Below, piece by piece: positions 1-6,634 of a stretch of 17,827 nucleotides of DNA; the stretch's first letter is position 1; every line of letters begins with the position of its first letter. The DNA lies in assembly GCA_037442385.1 (NCBI GenBank), contig JBBIQJ010000040.1, positions 1 through 17,827 of the forward strand, in the 5' to 3' direction. The stretch is from LDYB01 sp037442385. GTDB taxonomy: Bacteria; Armatimonadota; Fimbriimonadia; Fimbriimonadales; GBS-DC. Position numbers and translations under genes: made by a program. The notes below the pieces were generated by a model. That model was not told the origin of the DNA. It worked only from the letters and a program-made list of their open reading frames with translations, and made no database searches.

Positions 1-2
1 GC

Positions 3-698
3 GCTCTTTCGACAGATGGGCAAGTTATCGCAGGCTTCGGGAGGAACACGGGGGGAGGTATCCGAGCGCTGTGTAAAACGCCCGAAGGTATGCTCAATCT
101 GGGCACGCTGGGCGGCTCAGAGTCGCATGCCTATGCTCTTTCGCCCGATGGGCAGATTGTGGTGGGGAGCGCTACCCTCCCCAACGGGCGGGCGCGCGCC
201 TTCCTCTGGCGCAACGGCGCGATGGAAAATCTGGGCGTTCCCTCAGGATTTATCGAAAGCATCGCCTATGGCGTTTCTGCCGACGGGAACGCGATTGTGG
301 GCGAACTGATAAGGATGGAAGGAAGCCAGTATGTCAGCTACGCCGCGCTCTGGACTCCCGCAGACGGCATGGTAGATTTGAACGCGCGTTTCGCGAATCT
401 GCTTTCGGATGGCTCGGTGTTGCTGGTGGCACGCGCCATCTCCGCAGACGGCAGCACAATCGTCGGCGTGGGCAGGCGTCCTACAGGCAAAGTGGAAGGC
501 TTCATCCTGAAGTGGGTCAGCGGGTGCCGACTGGAGGGAGACGCCAATCGCGACCGCGTGGTGGATGACGCCGACCTGCTGGAAGTGCTTTTTAGCTTCG
601 GTCAAACAGGCTCCTCTTCAGCGGACCTGAACCGCGATGGCGTGGTGGACGACGCCGACCTGCTCACGGTTTTGTTTAGCTTCGGAAGCCGCTGTTAG
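3..698 (+). CDS. HAF-repeat protein with C-terminal dockerin-like domain (5' end missing)
   Basis: The frame is open from the left window edge, so the N-terminus and any signal peptide lie outside. The visible part has about four HAF-type repeats with the core A-[LIV]-S-x-D-G-x-x-[IV]-x-G (ALSTDGQVIAG, ALSPDGQIVVG, GVSADGNAIVG, AISADGSTIVG), alternating with [AG]xLW/LGxLGG-like strands as in the 'extracellular repeat, HAF family'. The last ~55 residues are two copies of a Ca-binding-loop-like unit (DANRDRVVDDADLL and DLNRDGVVDDADLL), a type I dockerin-like pair with an 84-nt period. Such proteins are usually exported and hold beta-propeller-like folds; the ligand is unknown. The stop codon overlaps the 3' end of the opposing J-domain gene by 23 bp. 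Family call is confident; function is not known. Confidence 0.85.
   Translation, partial: ALSTDGQVIAGFGRNTGGGIRALCKTPEGMLNLGTLGGSESHAYALSPDGQIVVGSATLPNGRARAFLWRNGAMENLGVPSGFIESIAYGVSADGNAIVGELIRMEGSQYVSYAALWTPADGMVDLNARFANLLSDGSVLLVARAISADGSTIVGVGRRPTGKVEGFILKWVSGCRLEGDANRDRVVDDADLLEVLFSFGQTGSSSADLNRDGVVDDADLLTVLFSFGSRC
544..683 (+). repeat. Tandem dockerin-like repeat within the HAF protein
   Basis: Two diverged copies of a ~56-nt unit lie 84 nt (28 codons) apart; for example GTGGTGGA occurs at 558 and at 642, followed by GACGCCGACCTGCT in both. Each encodes a D-x-N-x-D-x-x-V-D-D-A-D-L-L calcium-loop-like motif followed by LFSFG. This is the duplicated half-site structure of a dockerin module. 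Confidence 0.75.
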
Positions 699-1359
699 CG
701 CGTTTCCAAAGACGCGCAGCAGCCCCTATGCCGATGAGCGTTCCCAGCACGGCGCCGCCCCACAGCCCCGTTTCGCCCAACGCCATCTGCCCCAGCCAGC
801 CCAGTACCAGCACGGGAACCAGCAGCGCGGTCAGGTAGACGGCGCTCAGCCCCACCAGCGCACCCCCGATTAGCCCCACCAGCGCCCCCGGAATGCAACC
901 GACAATCCCGAACGGCAGCCCCATGATAAAGCCAACCACCAGCCCCAGCCCACTGAATAGCCCCACCAGCAGGCGCGCCCAAGGGGGCAGCCGCTGGGTG
1001 TTCATTTGCACCCGATAATAGCGCTGCTGATAGCCCGCCCGCATCGTGGAATAGGGGTCGCGCGGCGCTGAGCGCGGCATGCACCGGGCATGAGATGTTG
1101 CACGCACAGTCGTGGGGACAGGCGCATGAGGGCGCCGCGCACGATCATATATCGCACGCTTTTGAGGGTCGCTCAGAATCTCATACGCCGAGTTGATGCG
1201 CTTCATGCGCTCCTCGTACTCCTGTTGTTTGCCTTCAGGCGCATGGTCGGGATGATATTGACGCGCGAGCCGCAGATAGGCTTGACGAATCGCTTCTGCC
1301 GAAGCAGTCTCCGCGACGCCCAGTTCACGGTAGGCATCCAGCCGAAAATCAAAACGCAT
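676..1359 (-). CDS. J-domain (DnaJ-like) membrane protein
   Basis: The product is 227 aa. Residues 6-75 form a J domain with the HPD tripeptide at 36-38 that stimulates DnaK ATPase, and the usual ending motif (INSAYEILSDPQKRAIYD). It lacks the Gly/Phe region, zinc fingers and C-terminal substrate domain of true DnaJ. After a ~50-residue basic linker, residues ~129-216 are hydrophobic and rich in Gly at short spacing (GxxxG and GG patterns), probably two to four membrane segments or a glycine-zipper bundle. It is therefore best seen as a membrane-anchored co-chaperone of the DnaJ-like class, recruiting DnaK to the membrane; this role is inferred. The start is ATG with no clear Shine-Dalgarno, and a TACAAT box lies 9 nt upstream. 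It is divergent from purE and convergent with the HAF gene. Confidence 0.85.
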   Translation of the reverse strand: MRFDFRLDAYRELGVAETASAEAIRQAYLRLARQYHPDHAPEGKQQEYEERMKRINSAYEILSDPQKRAIYDRARRPHAPVPTTVRATSHARCMPRSAPRDPYSTMRAGYQQRYYRVQMNTQRLPPWARLLVGLFSGLGLVVGFIMGLPFGIVGCIPGALVGLIGGALVGLSAVYLTALLVPVLVLGWLGQMALGETGLWGGAVLGTLIGIGAAARLWKRANSGFRS

Positions 1360-1368
1360 CCTGCTCTA

Positions 1369-1374
1369 ATTGTA
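1369..1374 (-). promoter_or_regulatory. -10-like box for the J-domain gene
   Basis: On the minus strand TACAAT lies 9 nt before the ATG at 1359. A normal TSS 6-7 nt after the box would leave only 2-3 nt of leader. I see no good -35 element. It shares a 43-bp divergent gap with the purE box. Confidence 0.4.
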
Positions 1375-1387
1375 GCACAGCGCGGGG

Positions 1388-1393
1388 TAGAAT
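1388..1393 (+). promoter_or_regulatory. -10-like box for purE
   Basis: TAGAAT ends 9 nt before the purE ATG at 1403, so the predicted transcript would be nearly leaderless. A GGGG run at 1395-1398 might instead act as a weak Shine-Dalgarno. No convincing -35 is visible. Confidence 0.35.
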
Positions 1394-1402
1394 TGGGGCG
1401 CG

Positions 1403-1903
1403 ATGAGACCCCAACAGCCGCTGGTGGGCGTGATTATGGGTTCGCGCTCCGATTGGGATACCATGCAACACGCAGTGGAAACGCTGGAGACGCTGGGCGT
1501 GCCTTATGAGGTGCAGATTGTCTCGGCGCACCGCACGCCCGACAGAATGTTTGAATACGCCAGCAGCGCCGAATCGCGCGGGATTGAGGTGATAATCGCG
1601 GGCGCAGGTGGCGCGGCGCATCTGCCCGGCATGACCGCCGCCAAGACGACCCTGCCTGTGCTGGGCGTGCCCATCGAGTCGCGTGCCCTGAAAGGCTTGG
1701 ATTCCCTGCTCTCCATCGTGCAGATGCCTGCAGGCGTGCCTGTGGGCACGCTGGCAATCGGCAAAGCGGGGGCGATTAACGCGGCGCTGCTGGCAACCGC
1801 CATTCTCGCCAACAAGTATCCCCAATTCCGTGAAGCGCTACGCGCCTATCGCCAGCGCCAGACCGAAGCCGTGCTGGAAAATCCTGACCCACGCTCTGGA
1901 TAA
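1403..1903 (+). CDS. purE: N5-carboxyaminoimidazole ribonucleotide mutase PurE
   Basis: The product is 166 aa, the usual size for class I PurE. It converts N5-CAIR to CAIR in de novo purine synthesis, in the cytoplasm. Signature motifs are all present: the N-terminal GVIMGSRSDWDTM phosphate/nucleotide loop, SAHRTPDRM with the catalytic His, the IAGAGGAAHLPGM glycine-rich loop, and PVLGVPIES. The adjacent purK supplies its substrate, which fits the two-step bacterial pathway rather than a direct AIR carboxylase. The start is the first ATG, and purK begins 3 nt after its stop, so the two are almost surely cotranscribed. Confidence 0.97.
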   Translation: MRPQQPLVGVIMGSRSDWDTMQHAVETLETLGVPYEVQIVSAHRTPDRMFEYASSAESRGIEVIIAGAGGAAHLPGMTAAKTTLPVLGVPIESRALKGLDSLLSIVQMPAGVPVGTLAIGKAGAINAALLATAILANKYPQFREALRAYRQRQTEAVLENPDPRSG

Positions 1904-1906
1904 GCC

Positions 1907-2989
1907 ATGGATCGTACGGTCGGCGTGCTGGGAGGCGGACAGCTGGGGCGCATGATGGCGCTTGCAGGCTATCCGCTGGGGATTCGTTGCCTTTTTTACG
2001 ACCCCAACCCGGAAGCGTGTGCGGGGCAGGTCGCGCCCCTGCTGGCTTGCCCCTACGCAGACACGTACGCCCTGAGCCAGCTCGTGGAGCGCTGCGAGGT
2101 CATCACCTACGAGTTTGAAAATGTGCCCATGGAAAGCGCCCGCTGGCTGGCGGAGCGTGTCCCAGTGCGCCCCACCCCAGAGGCGCTACACGCCTTTCAG
2201 GACCGCCTGATTGAGAAACAGGCTCTGCAAGCGCACGGCGTGCCTGTGCCTGCGTTCGCGCCGATAGACCCCCAGAACCCTCGCGCGGCGCTGGAAGCGG
2301 TTGGGCTGCCCGCAGTGGTCAAAACGCGCCGCTTCGGCTACGACGGCAAAGGTCAGGCGGTCGTTCGAACCGAATCGGAGTTTAGAGAAGCGGTGGCGCG
2401 CTTTGGCGCGCATCCCCTTATTGCGGAGGCGTTCGTGCCGTTTGAGCGCGAGGTTTCGATGATTGCCGTGCGTGCGCTGGATGGCACGATGGCGTTTTAC
2501 CCGCTGATAGAAAACCATCATCGCGAGGGCATTCTCTATCGCTCCATCGCGCCTGCGCCCCATCTGACCCCTGCCCTGCAGGAACAGGCAGAGCGCCACG
2601 CCCGCGCTCTGATGGAGGCGCTGAACTATGTGGGCGTGATGACCATCGAGTGGTTCGAACACAACGGGCAACTGCTGGCAAACGAGGTCGCCCCGCGCGT
2701 GCATAACAGCGGGCACTGGACGATCGAAGGCGCTCACACCAGCCAGTTTGAGAACCACCTGCGCGCGATTCTGGGTTTGCCGCTGGGTTCCACCGCGCCC
2801 AGAGGCTACATGGTGATGCAAAATATCCTTGGCGACCTGCCCAACCCCGCAAAGATACTCAGCGAGCCGCATGCGAAACTCCATCTGTACGGCAAAGCCC
2901 CCCGACCGCGACGCAAGGTGGGGCACATCACATGGTGCTTTGACACGCCCGAAGAGCGCGAGCGGTTCCTATCGGAAGCCCTGCACTAA
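1907..2989 (+). CDS. purK: N5-carboxyaminoimidazole ribonucleotide synthase PurK
   Basis: The product is 360 aa, an ATP-grasp enzyme that makes N5-CAIR from AIR, bicarbonate and ATP. The N-terminal Rossmann-like segment has GVLGGGQLGRMM; the ATP-grasp part includes VVKTRRFGYDGKGQ (ATP-binding Lys and loop), EAFVPFEREVSMI, and the C-terminal ANEVAPRVHNSGHWTIEGA motif with metal/substrate residues. It follows purE with a 3-nt gap, with only a weak GGA-type ribosome site inside the end of purE. Its last 21 bp overlap the 3' end of fliP on the other strand, leaving no room for a separate terminator. Confidence 0.97.
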   Translation: MDRTVGVLGGGQLGRMMALAGYPLGIRCLFYDPNPEACAGQVAPLLACPYADTYALSQLVERCEVITYEFENVPMESARWLAERVPVRPTPEALHAFQDRLIEKQALQAHGVPVPAFAPIDPQNPRAALEAVGLPAVVKTRRFGYDGKGQAVVRTESEFREAVARFGAHPLIAEAFVPFEREVSMIAVRALDGTMAFYPLIENHHREGILYRSIAPAPHLTPALQEQAERHARALMEALNYVGVMTIEWFEHNGQLLANEVAPRVHNSGHWTIEGAHTSQFENHLRAILGLPLGSTAPRGYMVMQNILGDLPNPAKILSEPHAKLHLYGKAPRPRRKVGHITWCFDTPEERERFLSEALH

Positions 2990-3679
2990 CGCCTGCGCCA
3001 GCACACCCCAGCCGTTCGCCAGCGTGAACACCAGCAACTTTGCAGGCGTAGAGACCACCACAGGCGGCAACATCATCATGCCCATCGAGAGCAGAATGCT
3101 CGCCACCACGAGGTCTATCACCAGAAACGGAATGTAGATGTAAAAGCCTATCAGGAAGGCGGTTTTGAGTTCGCTCAGCATGAAGGCAGGGATCAGCACG
3201 CTCATCAGCACCTCGTCGGGGGTGCGGGGGGGCGGCGCCTTGCGCATGCGTAAAAACAGGTTCAGGTCGCTGGTGTAGGTCTGTCGGAGCATGAAGGCGC
3301 GAATCGGTTTCTGGGCGCGATTCAGGGCCTCTTCAAAGGAAATCTCCTTGCGCATGTACGGCTGGTAGGCGGCGGCATTAATTTGGTCCAGAGTGGGCGA
3401 CATGACATAGAAAGTCAGGAACAGGCTCAAACCAATCAGCACAGGCGTCGGTGGGATGTTGGGCAATCCCAGCGCGCTCTTCAGAAACGACAGCACAATC
3501 ACGATGCGCGTGAAGGCGGTCATCATCAGCAGAATCGAGGGCGCGACGGAGAGCAGGGTCAACAGCGCCAGAATCTGGAGCGAGGTGGAAACTTCCTGCG
3601 GATTACGCGCGTTGCCGACCTCCACGCTGATGCGCGGCAGGGGGAGCGATTCCTGAGCAAAAAGCCAGAGGGGGAGCAA
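2969..3679 (-). CDS. fliP: Flagellar type III export gate protein FliP
   Basis: The product is at least 236 aa, close to the usual ~245. FliP forms the core pentamer of the FliPQR export gate in the inner membrane. Conserved features include LLTLLSVAPSILLMMTAFTRIVIVLSFL, the charged central segment RAFMLRQTYTSDLNLFLRM, and the C-terminal VLIPAFMLSELKTAF...VASILLSMGMMMLPP. Four membrane helices are visible. The only ATG/GTG/TTG in frame near the 5' end is TTG at 3679, without a Shine-Dalgarno. Codons just upstream read RALCIGLLLSIG before the TTG, a good signal-peptide n/h-region, so the native start may lie upstream or have been lost. The frame stays open to 3935 through the hairpin region without a normal start. 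It is the last gene of the block; fliQ and fliR are not next to it. Confidence 0.93.
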   Translation of the reverse strand: MLPLWLFAQESLPLPRISVEVGNARNPQEVSTSLQILALLTLLSVAPSILLMMTAFTRIVIVLSFLKSALGLPNIPPTPVLIGLSLFLTFYVMSPTLDQINAAAYQPYMRKEISFEEALNRAQKPIRAFMLRQTYTSDLNLFLRMRKAPPPRTPDEVLMSVLIPAFMLSELKTAFLIGFYIYIPFLVIDLVVASILLSMGMMMLPPVVVSTPAKLLVFTLANGWGVLAQALVQGFR

Positions 3680-4071
3680 CCCAATGCTGAGTAGTAGCCC
3701 GATGCAGAGCGCGCGAGAGGGTACTCGGACGGCTGAAGCCGTTCCTGTGAGACGAAGCCGCCCTGCGTCGGCTAAGGTAGCACGCGCATCCCTGCGCTTG
3801 ATTTTAGGCAGGATGCCCAGTCTACGAAGAGCCAGCGCGGGCTGGCTTCGGTTATTAGGAACAGGTTCACCTGCGCTGTTGCAAAGAACGGAGGGCTGGG
3901 TGAACAGGACGCGGGAACCGCGTCCGTACGGGCATCAGGAGGGGCACGGTCGCCGCGCCCCACGCGGCGAAATTAATTGTGCCGCGAGGCGGAAAGCAGA
4001 TCCTTGCGACAGAGCAGGTTCACCTGCCCTCTTCAGCAGGAGTCTTTTGAACATCCTAACCGTGCGACTCC
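3680..4071. other. Gene-free fliO-fliP spacer filled with hairpins
   Basis: These 392 bp separate two genes of an otherwise tightly spaced operon (other gaps are 3-59 bp). No protein in any frame looks real; the short open frames arise from GC-rich sequence. The interval holds the hairpin cluster described separately. It also holds AATTAATT (3971-3978) and the 8-nt palindrome CCGTACGG (3924-3931). I see no tRNA, no promoter of clear quality and no U-tract terminator. Confidence 0.7.
3729..4027. repeat. Cluster of nine short perfect hairpins
   Basis: Stem-loops read from the sequence: ACGGC-TGAA-GCCGT (3729-3742); AGCCG/CGGCT with an 8-nt loop (3756-3773); GCGCA-TCCC-TGCGC (3784-3797); GGCA-GGA-TGCC (3807-3817); AGCCAGC-GCGG-GCTGGCT (3830-3847); CAGG-TTCA-CCTG (3862-3873); GGACGCGG-GAA-CCGCGTCC (3907-3925); TCGCCGCG-CCCCA-CGCGGCGA (3950-3970); GCAGG-TTCA-CCTGC (4014-4027). 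Stems are 4-8 bp with loops mostly 3-5 nt. CAGGTTCACCTG occurs twice (3862 and 4015). The hairpins differ in sequence, so this is not one tandem repeat or a CRISPR. It could be an inserted palindromic element, a structured leader of fliP, or an mRNA processing or stability region. Confidence 0.7.
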
Positions 4072-4656
4072 TCATTCGCGAATCCCCTCCGAAGCGCGTC
4101 CACCACTCAAGCGCGCCAGTCGTTCTCGCGCCTGATGCAGGCGCGTCTGAACCTGCGCCGCCACCGTCTGCTGGGGATCTACCGCGGGCTGATAGGGGCG
4201 CGCACTGCGCAATACTTTGTCGAAGGCAGTGTCGGCAATCTGAGTTTCAGGTTCGGCAGACGGGGTTAAGTCTGCCAGCATGCTCATACCCTGGGGCGAG
4301 CTGCCGATGAGCAGGAGTTTGTCGCGCGCTTTGACCAGCATCAGGCTCCCGTTGGGCACGGCGCGCGTTTCAATCACCCGAACCTGTCCGTCCAGCGGAG
4401 AGCCGTCGCCCGTTTTGCCTGCCCAGCGAAGTAGTTTCGGTAGCCCGTAGCGCAAGCCAATGCCCACTACGAGCAGTGCTAGACTGACCTGAATCCAGCC
4501 TCCGCCGCCGCTGCTGGGCGACGCAACCTGCATCGGCGAGCCAGAGCGCGTGCCCAGCGCCCCCGGCGCCAGCTCCGTACCCGCAGGGGCGCTTTGCCCC
4601 CACGCCGCCCACAGTAAAATTACCAGCATTCCTCCAAGCCACACAAGCCGTCTCAT
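4072..4656 (-). CDS. fliO: Flagellar biosynthesis protein FliO
   Basis: The product is 194 aa. FliO is a bitopic inner-membrane protein that helps assemble the FliP ring of the export gate. Residues 1-20 look like a signal peptide (MRRLVWLGGMLVILLWAAWG), followed by a low-complexity Gly/Ser/Pro linker. A membrane segment lies around residues 54-70 (WIQVSLALLVVGIGLRYG). The cytoplasmic FliO/FliZ domain follows, with VRVIETRAVPNGSLMLVKARDKLLLIGSSPQGMSML matching the family pattern. The tail (~155-194) is charged and probably helical. The start ATG follows an AGGGTGA site, and the gene begins 6 nt after the fliN/Y stop. The gene order fliN/Y-fliO-fliP supports the call. Confidence 0.88.
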   Translation of the reverse strand: MRRLVWLGGMLVILLWAAWGQSAPAGTELAPGALGTRSGSPMQVASPSSGGGGWIQVSLALLVVGIGLRYGLPKLLRWAGKTGDGSPLDGQVRVIETRAVPNGSLMLVKARDKLLLIGSSPQGMSMLADLTPSAEPETQIADTAFDKVLRSARPYQPAVDPQQTVAAQVQTRLHQARERLARLSGGRASEGIRE

Positions 4657-4662
4657 AAGCGT

Positions 4663-5616
4663 TCACCCTGCCAGTTTCTGGACTCGCTCTGCAGGCGACA
4701 GAATCTCGGTAATGCGCACTGCAAAGTTATCTTCCACCACCACGACTTCCCCACGCGCAATCAGACGCCCGTTCACCAGCACCTCCACAGGCTCGCCAGC
4801 GGTCTTTTTCAACTCAATAATGGAGCCAGTGCCGATTTCCAGCAAATCGCGCACCATCAGCGACACGCGCCCCAGTTCCACTGACACCTCCAGCGGGATG
4901 TCCAGCAGCAAATCTAGGTTGCGGTCCTGTGTTGCCTCTGGCTCCTGAAACGGGTTGAAGGGCGTGGGGGCAAAGTCCGAGGCAGGGGGGGCAGGCGTTT
5001 CTGGTTCGACTGTTAGCTCACTCAGTGGGTCGCTAACGCTTCCTTGTACCCCCAGCAGCGCACGCGCCAGTCCCTCTGTCAACAGCCATGTGAGGGTGAA
5101 CGGCGTGCGGTCGGGAATTTGCACAGTGAAGCGCGTGGCGATGACCTCGTCCACCATCAGGAAGTTGGGCGGGAAGGTTACGGGTTCATACTTGACGGCA
5201 ATCTCGCCGGGGGTGAAGGTGGCGTTGCGCAGGTTGCCAAACGCCACTGCCAGTCCCTGCATCAGGTGCTGGAAAAACTCCTGTACGGCGGGGAAGTGGC
5301 TTTCGTCCACACCCTCCTGTGGTGTTCCGGTGAGCGCTTCGAGCAGGGCTTTTTCGGTTTCTGCCCGCTCGCCGAGCTGCTCACCCACGATAAACAGACA
5401 CGGCTCTTCCGCCGCCTCGGTGAAAAGCGACTGCCCATGCAGCACGGGGTCTGCGGTGAGCAAGGTCAGGTCTCCTATCGGCACCGCCTGTGAGGTGGGG
5501 GTGGGGATCTCCACCAGCACATTGTTCTGTTCTGACAGGTGGAGCGCCACCGTTTGCCATACCTGCCCTTGCTTGACGATGAACTGTGTCAGGATTTCGG
5601 GGGAGATTTCGCTCAT
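4663..5616 (-). CDS. fliN: Flagellar motor switch protein FliN/FliY
   Basis: The product is 317 aa, far longer than the ~130-aa enteric FliN. The C-terminal ~85 residues are a clear SpoA/FliN domain (LLLDIPLEVSVELGRVSL..., VRDLLEIGTGSIIELKK, then GRLIARGEVVVVEDNFAVRITEI). This part forms the C-ring base and binds export components and FliM. Residues ~1-200 resemble the CheC/FliY-type region by layout, but I do not see the paired E..N catalytic motif of the CheY-P phosphatases, so phosphatase activity is doubtful. A Pro-rich linker (~190-230) joins the parts. The ribosome site GGAGGA lies 8 nt before the ATG and overlaps the end of fliM, whose stop is 4 nt upstream. The symbol fliY could equally apply. 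Confidence 0.88.
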   Translation of the reverse strand: MSEISPEILTQFIVKQGQVWQTVALHLSEQNNVLVEIPTPTSQAVPIGDLTLLTADPVLHGQSLFTEAAEEPCLFIVGEQLGERAETEKALLEALTGTPQEGVDESHFPAVQEFFQHLMQGLAVAFGNLRNATFTPGEIAVKYEPVTFPPNFLMVDEVIATRFTVQIPDRTPFTLTWLLTEGLARALLGVQGSVSDPLSELTVEPETPAPPASDFAPTPFNPFQEPEATQDRNLDLLLDIPLEVSVELGRVSLMVRDLLEIGTGSIIELKKTAGEPVEVLVNGRLIARGEVVVVEDNFAVRITEILSPAERVQKLAG

Positions 5617-5620
5617 GGGC

Positions 5621-6631
5621 TTATTCCTCCTTCACCACATCGGTGATGCTGATGACCAGTTTGCGGTTGCGCACGGCGGGTTTGCCGCGGAATTTCACTT
5701 TGTCTTCCACGAGCAGGTCAATTTTGCCATTGACTTCGGTATCCAGCACCAGCGTATCACCTACTTTGAGCGCGAGCAGGTCGCGCATGCGCAAGGTCGT
5801 GCGCCCCAATCGGGCGGTACACTGCATGAAGGTGTGATTCAGGTGTTGTGTGAGCGCCTGACGGAGATGGGGCGTGGTGCGCTTGCCTGCGGAAGCGACC
5901 CAGTTCTGGGAGCTGAGGCGCGGGGTGATGGGTTTGATGACCATATGGGGCACGCAGAGGCTCATCGCATCGCGCCGCTCGCCCACACGCGCTTCCATCA
6001 GAACCGTAATCACGATATCGCTGGGGGGTGCAATCTGCACAAACTGCGCGCTGGTCTCCAGGCTCTCAATATGCGGCTCTAACTGGATAATACTCTCCCA
6101 TGCACTTCGGAACGCCATCAGCACGCGCTCGGCGAGCGCCATCACCAGCGGTTTCTCCACATCCGTAAAGGCGTTGCGCTCCACTGGGCGCCCCACACCG
6201 CCCAATAGCCGATCCAGCAGCGTGAACACCAGCGAAAACTCCATCTCCAGCACCGACTCCCCCGACAGCGGCGGCGCACTGAACACGACGAACGCCGACT
6301 GCTTCAGCGAGCGCAGGTAGTCCTCATAGGGGATCTGCTCCAGCGAGATGAGATCGATATGCACGGGCACGCGCAGATAGGTGGCGAGGTTGGTCGCGCT
6401 CAGGCGGGCGAAGGTTTCAAACACCATCTGCAGGGTGCGCAGCTGGTCGCGCGAGAACTTGTCGGGGCGTCGGAAGTCGTATACTTCATACGCAATCGCT
6501 TTGCGGTTTGCGCCGAACGCCCCACCCGCCGAAGGCGTCATCACAGGCGCGCTGGCGCTGCTCTCTGGCTCGTCCGCTGAGAGAGACGCCAACAACGCCT
6601 CAATCTCCGCCTGCGACAGAATCTCGCTCAT
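5621..6631 (-). CDS. fliM: Flagellar motor switch protein FliM
   Basis: The product is 336 aa, the family's normal length. It forms the middle of the C-ring and receives CheY-P. The N-terminus MSEILSQAEIEALLASL is the conserved CheY-binding helix. The CheC-like middle domain contains LRTLQMVFETFARLSATNLATYLR and the LLDRLLGGVG signature with Gly-Gly. The C-terminal SpoA/FliN-like domain spans roughly 255-334 (LGRTTLRMRDLLALKVGDTLVLDT, then VEDKVKFRGKPAVRN). A good ribosome site (AGGTGG) lies inside the end of the upstream 597-codon gene, whose stop is only 3 nt away, so translation of the two is likely coupled. Confidence 0.97.
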   Translation of the reverse strand: MSEILSQAEIEALLASLSADEPESSASAPVMTPSAGGAFGANRKAIAYEVYDFRRPDKFSRDQLRTLQMVFETFARLSATNLATYLRVPVHIDLISLEQIPYEDYLRSLKQSAFVVFSAPPLSGESVLEMEFSLVFTLLDRLLGGVGRPVERNAFTDVEKPLVMALAERVLMAFRSAWESIIQLEPHIESLETSAQFVQIAPPSDIVITVLMEARVGERRDAMSLCVPHMVIKPITPRLSSQNWVASAGKRTTPHLRQALTQHLNHTFMQCTARLGRTTLRMRDLLALKVGDTLVLDTEVNGKIDLLVEDKVKFRGKPAVRNRKLVISITDVVKEE

Positions 6632-6634
6632 CGC

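Noticed and set aside
3729..4027. Hairpin cluster as a CRISPR array or a rho-independent terminator
   Set aside because: Repeat units are not identical and not evenly spaced, so it is not a CRISPR; no stem is followed by a T-run on either strand, so it is not a standard terminator.
3684..4310. 208-codon plus-strand frame over the fliO-fliP spacer
   Set aside because: It crosses the hairpin cluster and the 3' end of fliO, has no ribosome site and no protein-like pattern.
4955..6082. 375-codon plus-strand frame across fliN/Y and fliM
   Set aside because: Ser/Arg-rich antisense of two confident flagellar genes; no family resemblance.
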